DNA of 14,568 bases, from the NCBI GenBank assembly GCA_050742255.1, contig JBOGHU010000053.1:1-14568 (forward strand), read 5' to 3'. Within the stretch, counting starts at the first letter, position 1; every line of letters starts with the position of its first letter. The notes below the pieces were generated by a model. It saw only the letters and a list, made by a program, of their open reading frames with translations, searched no databases and was not told where the DNA came from. Source of the DNA: JBOGHU01 sp050742255 (lineage in GTDB: Bacteria > Actinomycetota > Acidimicrobiia > Acidimicrobiales > CADCSY01). A program made the position numbers and the translations under genes. Shown here piece by piece: positions 1 to 6,096 of the stretch.

Positions 1-3
1 CCC

Positions 4-52
4 GCTCTCCGGTCACGGGCCGTCGGGGAGCGACGTGGGGTGACCGGAGAAC
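4..52. repeat. Dyad repeat, copy 1
   Basis: A 49-nt element with perfect 11-bp arms, TCTCCGGTCAC at 6-16 and GTGACCGGAGA at 40-50, around a 23-nt centre that can form its own small stem (CGTCG 21-25 with CGACG 31-35). A second copy lies 94 nt downstream. No T-run follows either arm, so it is not a classic intrinsic terminator. It may be an intergenic REP-like palindrome, a terminator of an upstream gene outside the window, or a regulatory site for ctaA. The dyad is seen directly; the role is unknown. Confidence 0.7.
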
Positions 53-97
53 GGGTCCCCGCCCCGCCGGCCCGCCGGCCGCCGGACCCACCGTCGC

Positions 98-146
98 GCT
101 CTCCGGTCACGAGCCGTCGGTGAGCGCCGTGGAGTGACCGGAGAAC
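98..146. repeat. Dyad repeat, copy 2
   Basis: The second copy of the 49-nt element, with the same perfect 11-bp arms at 100-110 and 134-144. It differs from copy 1 only at a few positions in the centre, and the inner stem has one mismatch, so the arms are the better conserved part. Similarity to copy 1 continues a little downstream (ACGGGTCCCC at 51-60 and again near 151-160). The DNA from here to about 260 is low-complexity CCGGCC-rich sequence with no convincing gene. Confidence 0.7.
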
Positions 147-285
147 CCGCCACGGGTCCCCCTCCCCCGCCGGCCGTCCCCCGCCGGCCGGCCCCGCCGG
201 GTCCCCCCGCCGGCCGCCCGGCCGGCCCCCCCCTACCAGCCGGCGGGGGGCTCCGAGCCGGCTGGGCGCCGGCGGTGGGCCCCCC

Positions 286-291
286 TAGCAT
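286..291 (+). promoter_or_regulatory. Putative -10 box (TAGCAT) for leaderless ctaA
   Basis: TAGCAT fits the TANNNT consensus of a sigma-A -10 element and is followed by exactly 7 nt and then the ATG at 299. Transcription would therefore begin at or next to the A of the start codon, giving a leaderless mRNA. No Shine-Dalgarno sequence is visible and no TTGACA-like -35 is present. The same geometry occurs before the genes at 11138 and 14312. Confidence 0.5.
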
Positions 292-298
292 CGGACCG

Positions 299-1237
299 AT
301 GTCCCTCCCCCGGCTCCGCCCCGGCGCCTACCGGCGGGTCACCCTGCTGGCGGCCCTGGCCCTGGCCTTCATCGTGGTCACGGGGGCCGCCGTGCGCCTG
401 ACCGGATCGGGCCTGGGGTGCAGCGACTGGCCCGCCTGCGAGCCCGGCCGCCTGACGCCCACCAGCGCCACCGACGGCCACGCCATGGTCGAGTTCGCCA
501 ACCGGGCCATCACCGGCCTGGTCTCCCTGGCGGTGGTCCTGGCCGTGCTCGGGTCCTTCGTGCGCCAGCCCCGGCGCCGGGACCTGGTCTGGCTGTCGCT
601 GGGCCTGGTGGCCGGCGTGGTGGGCCAGATCGTGCTGGGGGGCCTCACCGTGCTCTTCGAGCTGAGCCCGCCGCTGGTCATGGGCCACTTCCTGCTGTCC
701 ATGCTCATCCTGTGGGATGCCGTGGTCCTCCACTGGCGGGCGGGGCGGCCCGAGGGACCGACCGTGCCCGTCGTCGGGCCGACCGCGGTGAGGCTGGGCC
801 GGCTGCTCGTCGCCAGCGCCGCGGTGGTCGTGTTCACCGGGACGGTGGTCACCGCCGCCGGCCCCCACGCCGGGGACGCCCGGGCCAGACGGCTCGACGT
901 CTTCCTCCCCGACGCGGCTCGGGTGCACGGTCTCAGCGTGGTGCTCCTGCTCTGCCTCACCCTGGCCGTGGTGTGGGTGCTCCGGCGCGACCGCGCCCCG
1001 GCCCCGGTGCAGCGGTCGGCCCGGGTCCTGGTGGGGGTCATCGTGGCCCAGGCGGCGATCGGCTACACTCAGTACTTCACCGGCGTGCCCGTCCTCTTGG
1101 TGGGCGCCCACATCCTCGGCGCGGTCGCGGTCTGGACGGCCGTCATCCGCCTCAGCCTGTCGTTCTCGGCGGCCCGCACGCCGGCCACCGTCCCCGGGCC
1201 CGCCACCGCCCCCGAGGGGGCCCTGGCCCCGACGTAG
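299..1237 (+). CDS. ctaA: Heme A synthase (CtaA/COX15 family)
   Basis: A 312-residue integral membrane protein that converts heme O to heme A for the aa3-type cytochrome oxidase. Around eight hydrophobic segments are visible, beginning at residues 14-32. Family features are in place: the first external loop reads GSGLGCSDWPAC with Cys41 and Cys47, the pair that forms the redox disulfide in the Bacillus enzyme; Glu65 lies in EFANR; and candidate heme-ligand histidines are His61, His130 (MGH), His210 (VHG) and His271 (GAH). The frame is open back to 134, but that part is a Pro/Gly/Arg-rich translation of low-complexity DNA, so I chose the ATG at 299, which fits the family length and follows a -10 box by 7 nt. 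The C-terminal 20 residues are Pro/Ala-rich and probably cytoplasmic. clpS follows after 33 bp. Function is well supported by family motifs. Confidence 0.93.
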   Translation: MSLPRLRPGAYRRVTLLAALALAFIVVTGAAVRLTGSGLGCSDWPACEPGRLTPTSATDGHAMVEFANRAITGLVSLAVVLAVLGSFVRQPRRRDLVWLSLGLVAGVVGQIVLGGLTVLFELSPPLVMGHFLLSMLILWDAVVLHWRAGRPEGPTVPVVGPTAVRLGRLLVASAAVVVFTGTVVTAAGPHAGDARARRLDVFLPDAARVHGLSVVLLLCLTLAVVWVLRRDRAPAPVQRSARVLVGVIVAQAAIGYTQYFTGVPVLLVGAHILGAVAVWTAVIRLSLSFSAARTPATVPGPATAPEGALAPT

Positions 1238-1254
1238 GGCGCCAGGTCCGGGCC

Positions 1255-1260
1255 TACACT
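1255..1260 (+). promoter_or_regulatory. Putative -10 box (TACACT) for clpS
   Basis: TACACT matches TANNNT and lies 10 nt before the ATG at 1271, so the transcript would carry a leader of only a few nucleotides. GGTGGG at 1261-1266 could alternatively serve as a weak ribosome binding site on a longer ctaA read-through transcript. No clear -35. Moderate to low certainty. Confidence 0.35.
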
Positions 1261-1270
1261 GGTGGGCGAG

Positions 1271-1576
1271 ATGGCGCGCCTGGGCTCCGCTCCCGCTCCG
1301 GTGGAGGTCGACCGGCCCGACGTCGGCGACCTCACCAAGGCCGACGTCCCGTGGATCGTGCTGGTCTGGAACGACCCCATCAACCTGATGTCCTATGTGA
1401 CCTACGTCTTCCAGAAGCTGTTCGGGTACAGCCGCCAGCGGGCCACCGAGCTGATGCTCGACGTGCACCACAAGGGGCGGGCGGTGGTGTCCAACGGCAC
1501 CCGGGAGAAGGCCGAGCTAGACGTGTTCCGGCTCCACGAGCACGGCCTGTGGGCGACCATGCAGCACGACCGCTGA
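1271..1576 (+). CDS. clpS: ATP-dependent Clp protease adaptor ClpS
   Basis: A 101-residue adaptor that hands proteins with destabilising N-terminal residues to the ClpAP/ClpCP protease in the cytoplasm. The core PWIVLVWNDPINLMSYVTYV, the LMLDVHHKGRAVV helix and the C-terminal HGLWATMQHD are typical of actinobacterial ClpS. Pocket residues fall at the numbers known from E. coli ClpS: Asn34, Asp35, Met40 (gate) and His66; Pro36 replaces the second Asp, as is usual in this phylum. The first 25 residues form the variable arm that enters the Clp ring. A GTG at 1262 is in frame three codons earlier; ATG 1271 is preferred. The DUF2017 gene follows after 25 bp, a neighbour pairing conserved in Actinobacteria (Rv1331/Rv1332 in M. 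tuberculosis). Confidence 0.95.
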   Translation: MARLGSAPAPVEVDRPDVGDLTKADVPWIVLVWNDPINLMSYVTYVFQKLFGYSRQRATELMLDVHHKGRAVVSNGTREKAELDVFRLHEHGLWATMQHDR

Positions 1577-1601
1577 GCGTGCCCGCCGGTCCCCGCCCCT
1601 G

Positions 1602-2072
1602 ATGCGCCTCGGCCCCCGGGTCCGCCCCACACGTGACGGCAGGTACGAGGTGCGCCTGCCCGACGCCGAGCGCCAGCTCCTGGGCTCGCTGGCCTCCCAG
1701 ATGCGGGCCGCCCTGGACGAGGGCGAGCCCGAGGACCCGGGGCTGCGTCGCCTCTTCCCCTCCGCCTACCCCGAGGACCCCGCTCGCGACGCCGAGTACC
1801 GCGGGCTGGTGCGTGACGACCTGCTGGGGCGCCGCCGGGCCGCCCTCGACACCCTGGAGGCCACCCTGGGCGCCACCCGCCTCGACGACGACGAGCTGGC
1901 GGCGTGGATGGGAGCGATCAACGACCTGCGCCTGGTGCTCGGCACCCGCCTGGACGTCAGCGAGGAGACCGACCTCAGCCCCCGCCCCGACGATCCCTCC
2001 GCCCCCGCGCTGGCGGTGTACGGGTACCTCGGGGTGCTGCTGGAGTCAATCGTGACCGCGCTCGGGAGGTAG
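1602..2072 (+). CDS. DUF2017 family protein
   Basis: A 156-residue soluble, acidic, mostly helical protein of the actinobacterial DUF2017 family, recognised from its N-terminal pattern (VRLPDAERQLLGSLASQM), the FPSAYPEDP element near residues 52-60, the DDLLGRRRAALDTLE helix and the C-terminal YGYLGVLLESIV, together with its place behind clpS. The M. tuberculosis member Rv1332 has been reported as AosR, an oxidative-stress transcription regulator that senses redox through cysteines. This protein contains no cysteine at all, so that mechanism cannot simply be carried over. It starts 25 bp after clpS without a clear ribosome binding site, probably translated from the clpS transcript. Its last 98 bp overlap the 3' end of the convergent DegV gene. 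Family assignment is good; function is not established here. Confidence 0.85.
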   Translation: MRLGPRVRPTRDGRYEVRLPDAERQLLGSLASQMRAALDEGEPEDPGLRRLFPSAYPEDPARDAEYRGLVRDDLLGRRRAALDTLEATLGATRLDDDELAAWMGAINDLRLVLGTRLDVSEETDLSPRPDDPSAPALAVYGYLGVLLESIVTALGR

Positions 2073-2898
2073 GCGGCGGGTAGAAGTAGGCGCCCACGGT
2101 GCCGGGGCCGGTGTGGGCGCCCACGCTGGGCCCGATCCGGTACCTCACCACCTCCCGGACCTCGGGGGCGCGCCGGAGCCGGTCCTCGAGGGCCCGGGCC
2201 AAGGGCCCGGTGGCGGCGTCGGCCATGCCGACCCCGACCCGGAGCGACGAGCCGGAGGCGAGGACGTGGCGCGCCATGGCCTCGACGGCGCCCTCGACGT
2301 CGGCGGCCTCCCCGACCACCTTCATCTCCCTGCCGACCATGCTGAGGACGGCGACGACGCCGGCGCCGACCTCGGCGCCGGGGGCCAGGCGTCCGCCGGC
2401 CCGGGCCAGGTCCAGGCCGCCCACGACGAAGACGTTGCCCACGGCCGCCCCCACCTCCTCGGCCACCACCGCCGCCTCCTCGACCGACGCCCCGCCGACC
2501 AGGGCCTCGGCTGCCTCCCAGACGCAGCAGGCCACCCCGAAGCTGGCGGTGCCGGTGTCGACCAGGCGTATCGGCACGGCCGATCCTCGGGCGGCCACCC
2601 GGGCGCTGTTGAGCGTCCCCGACACGGCCGAGCCGATGTGGATCGAGAGGGCCACGACGGCCCCCCGCTCGGCCACCGCGGCGTAGGCGGCGGCGAAGCG
2701 GCCGGGGCTGGGCTGGGCGGTGGACACCCGGGGGCGGACCGTGGCGAAGCGGGAGTAGAAGGCGTCGGCGTCGATGTCGACGCCCTCCAGCAGGGCGTCG
2801 CCGTCGACTGTGACGGTGAGGGGGACCACCTCCACCCGGTGGCGCCGGGCCAGCTCAGGGGGGAGCTGGGCGTTGGAGTCTGTGACCAGCGCGATCAC
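1975..2898 (-). CDS. DegV family fatty-acid-binding protein
   Basis: A 307-residue cytoplasmic protein of the DegV/FakB fold, which binds a fatty acid; family members of the FakB type present it to a fatty-acid kinase, feeding acyl-phosphate to PlsY. Motifs seen: TDSNAQLP at the N-terminus, STAQPSPGRF, the loop IGSAVSGTLNSA, LVDTGTASFG, and near the C-terminus IGPSVGAHTGPGTVGAYF. It starts with GTG at 2898, whose GTGA overlaps the stop of plsY, so translation is probably coupled; the pairing with an acyl-phosphate acyltransferase fits the family role. No FakA kinase is visible in the window. The last ~30 residues after GAYFYPPP are Arg/Pro-rich and read antisense through the DUF2017 gene; they are beyond the usual family end and may reflect a lost earlier stop. 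No catalytic activity is implied. Confidence 0.88.
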   Translation of the reverse strand: MIALVTDSNAQLPPELARRHRVEVVPLTVTVDGDALLEGVDIDADAFYSRFATVRPRVSTAQPSPGRFAAAYAAVAERGAVVALSIHIGSAVSGTLNSARVAARGSAVPIRLVDTGTASFGVACCVWEAAEALVGGASVEEAAVVAEEVGAAVGNVFVVGGLDLARAGGRLAPGAEVGAGVVAVLSMVGREMKVVGEAADVEGAVEAMARHVLASGSSLRVGVGMADAATGPLARALEDRLRRAPEVREVVRYRIGPSVGAHTGPGTVGAYFYPPPTSRARSRLTPAAPRGTRTPPARGRRDRRGGG

Positions 2899-3536
2899 GG
2901 CGACGGGGCCGGGGCGGTCGCGCCGGGGGGGCCGGCGCCAGTCGCGGCGGCGAAGCGCCACAGGATCACGGCGCTGCTGGCCAGGGCGGCGAGAGGCAGG
3001 GCGGGGCTGGGGCGGGGGCCCCAGAGGTTGGGGAGCCGCCGGCGCCACCACACCGTGGCGGCGGCCACCCAGGCTGTGCAGGACACCGCGGTGGCGGCGA
3101 AGGCCCGGCGCTCCCAGCCCGGGATCACGGCGGCGGCGCCGGCGACGGCCAGGTCTGGCACCGACCACGCCGGGAAGGTCACCGCGCACTGCCCCACGCT
3201 GGTGGCCGCGCCCTTGCCCCCCCGGAACCCGTTCCAGACCGGGAAGCAGTGCCCCACCACCGCCGCCACGCCGCCGACGTGGGCCCCGTCGGCCCCCCCC
3301 AGCGCCGCCCCGGCGGCGCTGGCCAGCGCCCCCTTGGCCATGTCGGCCGCCAAGACCCCGTACCCCCAGCGGGGACCGAGCAGGGCGATGGCGTTGCCGG
3401 CGCCGGGGTTACCGCTCCCCGCCGTGCGCAGGTCGACCGCCCCGCCACTGGCCAGCCGGCAGGCCAGGCTCCCCGACGGCACGGTCCCGGCCAGGTAGCC
3501 GACCAGTGCCGCCCCCAGCAACCGGCGCGCTCGCAT
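2895..3536 (-). CDS. plsY: Acyl-phosphate:glycerol-3-phosphate acyltransferase PlsY
   Basis: A 213-residue polytopic membrane enzyme that transfers an acyl group from acyl-phosphate to glycerol-3-phosphate, the first step of phosphatidic acid synthesis. The three conserved cytoplasmic motifs are visible: GTVPSGSLAC after the first membrane segment, the glycine-rich GSGNPGAGNA, and GHCFPVWNGFRGGKGAAT. Overall length matches the family. The frame is open upstream to 3656, but that part overlaps the kinase gene and lacks family similarity; ATG 3536 lies 17 bp after the preceding stop and gives a normal N-terminus (MRARRLLGAALVGYLAGT). The stop TGA shares bases with the GTG of the DegV gene. The order plsY-degV suggests a small lipid module attached to the 3' end of the polysaccharide gene. 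Confidence 0.92.
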   Translation of the reverse strand: MRARRLLGAALVGYLAGTVPSGSLACRLASGGAVDLRTAGSGNPGAGNAIALLGPRWGYGVLAADMAKGALASAAGAALGGADGAHVGGVAAVVGHCFPVWNGFRGGKGAATSVGQCAVTFPAWSVPDLAVAGAAAVIPGWERRAFAATAVSCTAWVAAATVWWRRRLPNLWGPRPSPALPLAALASSAVILWRFAAATGAGPPGATAPAPSP

Positions 3537-3553
3537 CGAACCGGGGCGCCGGC

Positions 3554-5129
3554 TCACTCCGGCCGACGCAGCTCGGAGCGGCGGGAGCGGCGGGAGCGGC
3601 GGCCTCGCCGCCTCGGGTCGCCGGACGCATGACCGTAGGCGTAGGTGCTCACCCACTCGACCTGGTTGAGCACCATGCCCACGAGGGGGGCGCCGGCCTG
3701 CCGCAAGGCCTCCACGGACAGCCGCAGGTCCCTCCTCATGGTCACGCCCGCCCTGGCCACGAGCAGGGTGGCGTCCATCCAGGCCGCCAGCACGGTGGCA
3801 TCGGTGACCGGGAGGACGGGCGTCGAGTCGACCACCACGGCGTCGAACCTCTCGGCCAGCTCGAGGAACAGCTGGGCCGCCCTCTTGGAGGAGAGCAGCT
3901 CGGAGGGGTCCGGGGCGGTTGGCCCGGTGGCGAGCACGGCCACCAGGTCCTCGCCCACGCGGGCGTTCTGCAGGGCCTCGTCGAGGGTCATCTCGCCCGT
4001 CAGCACCGAGGTCAGGCCTCGCGAGTCGGACACGCCGAACGCCTGGTGGGCCTGGCCCAGCCGCAGGTCGCAGTCGACCAGGGCCACCTGCTGGTCGGCA
4101 CGGGCCATGGCCCGGGCAGGTTCACGGCGGTGGTGGTCTTGCCCTCGTCGGCCCTGGAGCTCGTGACCTGGATGGTCTTCGGGGGCACCTCGGCGCCGAG
4201 GAGCCGCACCGAGGTGCGGAGGCTCCGGTAGGCCTCTCCGAAGGGCGCGCCGGTCTCCCACGCGGTGGCGAGACGGGTGGGATCCATGTCCAGCCTCCAC
4301 CCCGGGACCTCGGGGACGAGGCCCAGCACCGGGACCCCGGAGTGAGCCTGGACCAGGTCGTCGCGGGTCTTGATGGACTCGTCCAGGAGCTCGCGCACGG
4401 CCACCAAGCCCACGCCGACCAGCAGGCCGGCCGTGCCGGCGAGAGCGCCGGCCCGCACCGGCTTCGGGCTGGCCGGCGACGTGGGGACGGCGGCAGGGGC
4501 GACGAGCTGAGCCCCCCCCGTCTTGAGGGCGGCCTGGATCTGGAGCCCGTCCAGCCGCTGGCGGAAGAGCGCCCGCTGGGCCAGGAGGGCGTCCCGCCGG
4601 GGGTCCACCGCGTCGCCTTGCTGGGCCCCCATGTCGTTCAGCTCCTGGTCGAGCTGGGTGATCCGCACCTGGATCTGCTGGCCGGCGGCGAGGAGGTCCT
4701 CGTTGCCCTCCGCTCGGCGGAAGTCGATGTAGGCGCGGGCGTACGTGGTGGCCACCTCAGCCGCCCGCGGCGCGTCGGTGTCCTGGCCGTGGACCTCTAT
4801 GATCAGCGTCTCGCCCACCCGGCTCGCCCCCACCTCGCGCACCGGGCCCCCCAGCGCCTTGGCCGCCGCCTCGCGCACGGGGCTGCTCTCGAGGACCTGG
4901 ATCGCCGTGGCCACGGCCAGGTCGGGCTCGAGGGGGCCCCCTCGCCCGAGAGCGAGTCGGTGCCTCGCAGGAGGAGCCGCGCCTCGCCCTGGTAAACGGG
5001 CGTCTGCAGGAGGGAGACGCCCACCGCCCCCGCGACCATGACCAACACCGTGACGACGATCGTCGCCTTCCGCCGCCTCAGGATGCCGAGGTACCGACGG
5101 AGGTCGAGTTCAGCGGCGTCCTGAGCCAC
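3554..5129 (-). pseudogene. Wzz/BY-kinase exopolysaccharide co-polymerase, two frameshifts
   Basis: Three overlapping frames together encode about 525 residues of a polysaccharide co-polymerase fused to a bacterial tyrosine kinase (Wzc/CpsCD type), which controls chain length and export. N-terminal frame (from GTG 5129): LDLRRYLGILRRRK, then a membrane segment, the Wzz part. Middle frame: coiled-coil periplasmic region, second membrane segment (AGALAGTAGLLVGVGLVAV), then Walker A in SSRADEGKTTTAVN. Last frame: Walker A' ALVDCDLRLG and Walker B VVVDSTPVLPVTDA. Frame 1 changes near 4931-4941 in GGGGGCCCCC (one C missing on the coding strand restores GAPLEPDLAVATAI), and again near 4117 (one G missing restores VNLARAMARA). 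The usual tyrosine-rich C-terminus is absent; only STYAYG precedes an Arg/Ser tail with RRS repeats. Either a decayed gene or two single-base assembly errors. plsY follows 17 bp downstream. Confidence 0.85.
3575..3601. repeat. Three 9-bp tandem repeats at kinase 3' end
   Basis: Three perfect copies of GGAGCGGCG (coding strand CGCCGCTCC) encode Arg-Arg-Ser three times in the tail of the Wzz/kinase protein. In-frame tandem repeats of this kind arise by slippage and can change copy number without shifting the frame. Confidence 0.75.
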
Positions 5130-5135
5130 GGCATG

Positions 5136-5141
5136 AGCATA
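5136..5141 (-). promoter_or_regulatory. Putative -10 box (TATGCT) for the Wzz/kinase gene
   Basis: On the minus strand TATGCT is followed by 6 nt and then the GTG start at 5129, the same near-leaderless arrangement seen at ctaA. It lies between the stop of the upstream hypothetical gene (5151) and the start, so the kinase gene could be transcribed separately from that gene. Confidence 0.4.
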
Positions 5142-5150
5142 GGCTGCGCA

Positions 5151-5654
5151 TCAGGGGCTCCCCCCGCCGCCCCCTCGGGGCCGGGCCCGCCCCGGGCGAG
5201 GGAGCAGGGGGTGCAGAGGAGCCACACGGTCTCGCGACTCGGTCATGGCCCGGCGCAGCAACGGCCAGGGCCGCCACGCCGGTTGCGACACCGCCCAGGG
5301 GTCCACCGCCCCCGGGGGGTGGAGGATGACCTCGGTCGGCCCTGCCGACCCCACGGCGACGGTCTCGCCCACGCTGCCGGTCGACCTCTCCACGCCGTCC
5401 ATCCCGCCGACCTCGACGGTGGCGTCCACCCCCCATGGCGTCGAGGGCTCCTCGACCACCTCCTCCACCCCTGGGGGGACCTCCACCCGCATCCGTCGGG
5501 AGAACGGTCGCAGAGCCCAGCGCCCGGGTCCCGCCATCAGCTGGTCCAGTCGGGAGTCCAGCTGGCGTGATGGGCGTGCCCGGGAGCTGCGGTGGTGACG
5601 GGGGGAAGTGGTCAGAGCCCTTGAACTGGGTCCGACATCATGGTAGTAAGCCAC
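5151..5654 (-). CDS. Hypothetical protein upstream of the Wzz/kinase gene
   Basis: I do not recognise this protein. The frame is 167 codons if begun at GTG 5654. From about residue 40 onward codons end almost always in G or C, as in neighbouring real genes, whereas the first ~35 codons do not, so the true start may be ATG 5537 or ATG 5492. The convincing part begins at RWALRPFSRRMRVEVPPG and continues as alternating hydrophobic/acidic stretches (VDATVEVGGMDGVERS, GETVAVGSAGPTEVILHPPG) suggestive of beta strands, ending in a Pro/Arg/Gly-rich tail. There is no signal peptide or membrane segment in the well-supported part. It ends 21 bp before the Wzz/kinase gene on the same strand. It could be the C-terminal remnant of a longer surface-polysaccharide protein. 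Function unknown. Confidence 0.45.
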   Translation of the reverse strand: MAYYHDVGPSSRALTTSPRHHRSSRARPSRQLDSRLDQLMAGPGRWALRPFSRRMRVEVPPGVEEVVEEPSTPWGVDATVEVGGMDGVERSTGSVGETVAVGSAGPTEVILHPPGAVDPWAVSQPAWRPWPLLRRAMTESRDRVAPLHPLLPRPGRARPRGGGGGSP

Positions 5655-5682
5655 CGCCGCAAATGCTGTATATTCGACTATA

Positions 5683-5711
5683 TTGCGGTCAGATTACGGG
5701 TCATTTACGTT
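5683..5711 (+). promoter_or_regulatory. Promoter for the LPVTG-sigma cassette
   Basis: TTGCGG at 5683-5688 and TACGTT at 5706-5711 are separated by 17 bp, a good sigma-A type -35/-10 pair. It lies in the most AT-rich stretch of the window: 22 of the 60 bases at 5661-5720 are G or C. The transcript would start near 5718, about 16 nt before GTG 5734, with AGGGG at 5723-5727 as ribosome binding site. The opposite strand of this island also contains TATAGT and TATACA boxes that could drive the minus-strand genes. Confidence 0.5.
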
Positions 5712-5720
5712 TATATGACC
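5699..5720. promoter_or_regulatory. 22-bp dyad over the -10 box, possible operator
   Basis: GGTCAT at 5699-5704 and ATGACC at 5715-5720 form a perfect 6-bp inverted repeat with a 10-bp AT-rich spacer that contains the proposed -10 box TACGTT. A dimeric repressor bound here would block the cassette promoter. The geometry is seen directly; that a protein binds is inference. Confidence 0.4.
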
Positions 5721-5733
5721 ATAGGGGTGTCAG

Positions 5734-6096
5734 GTGCGCCTAACTCAGAGGGTTCTCGCCGCCAGCGTGATCGTGGCCGGGCTGGGCGCCGGCCTCGCCG
5801 TCGCCGGCAGCGGAGGACCCCGCCTACGTCAGGGTCCAGGCACCGGAGGTTCCGCCCTCACAGCAGGCGAGAGCGGTGCAGGTGCCGGGCGCCCGGGAGA
5901 GCTGCCCGTCACCGGGGGTGACGTGGTCGGGCTCACCGCCATCGCCCTCGGCCTGATCGGCGGGGGCGCCGTAGTTCGCCGGCTGGGCCGGCGCTCGGCC
6001 CGGCCTAGTCGAGCCGAGCCCGGGCCGAGGGAGCGGAGCCAGGTGGCGGAGCCGCAGGTGGTCCGGGTAGGGCCGAGAGGAGGGGTGGGCCGGTGA
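5734..6096 (+). CDS. Small LPVTG-anchored surface protein
   Basis: A 120-residue protein with an N-terminal signal peptide (basic start MRLTQR, hydrophobic core residues 8-24, likely cleavage around AVAG), a Gly/Ser-rich stretch of only about 30 residues, then LPVTG at 57-61, a hydrophobic segment 62-81 and Arg82-Arg83. This is the layout of a sortase substrate, linked to peptidoglycan after cleavage between Thr and Gly. The product would be a wall-bound peptide of about 36 residues. Odd: about 38 further Arg/Pro-rich residues follow the membrane segment, whereas sorting signals usually end within about ten; either this tail is real or the frame is wrong there. No sortase gene is in the window. 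Start is GTG with AGGGG six nt upstream. Its stop overlaps the GTG of the sigma factor gene (GTGA), so both are translated together. Confidence 0.72.
   Translation: MRLTQRVLAASVIVAGLGAGLAVAGSGGPRLRQGPGTGGSALTAGESGAGAGRPGELPVTGGDVVGLTAIALGLIGGGAVVRRLGRRSARPSRAEPGPRERSQVAEPQVVRVGPRGGVGR

Noticed and set aside
134..298. N-terminal extension of ctaA in the same open frame
   Set aside because: It is a Pro/Gly/Arg-rich translation of low-complexity CCGGCC DNA, has no membrane character, and starts inside the second dyad repeat; ATG 299 fits the family.
233..1471. 412-codon minus-strand frame over ctaA and clpS
   Set aside because: A shadow of the plus-strand genes: His/Gln/Gly-rich, no domain, and it spans two well-recognised genes.
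2113..3498. Long plus-strand frames opposite degV and plsY
   Set aside because: Compositionally biased antisense of clear family members.
5245..5598. Plus-strand frame opposite the hypothetical gene
   Set aside because: Ser/Thr/Pro-rich and without motifs; third-position GC is stronger on the minus strand.
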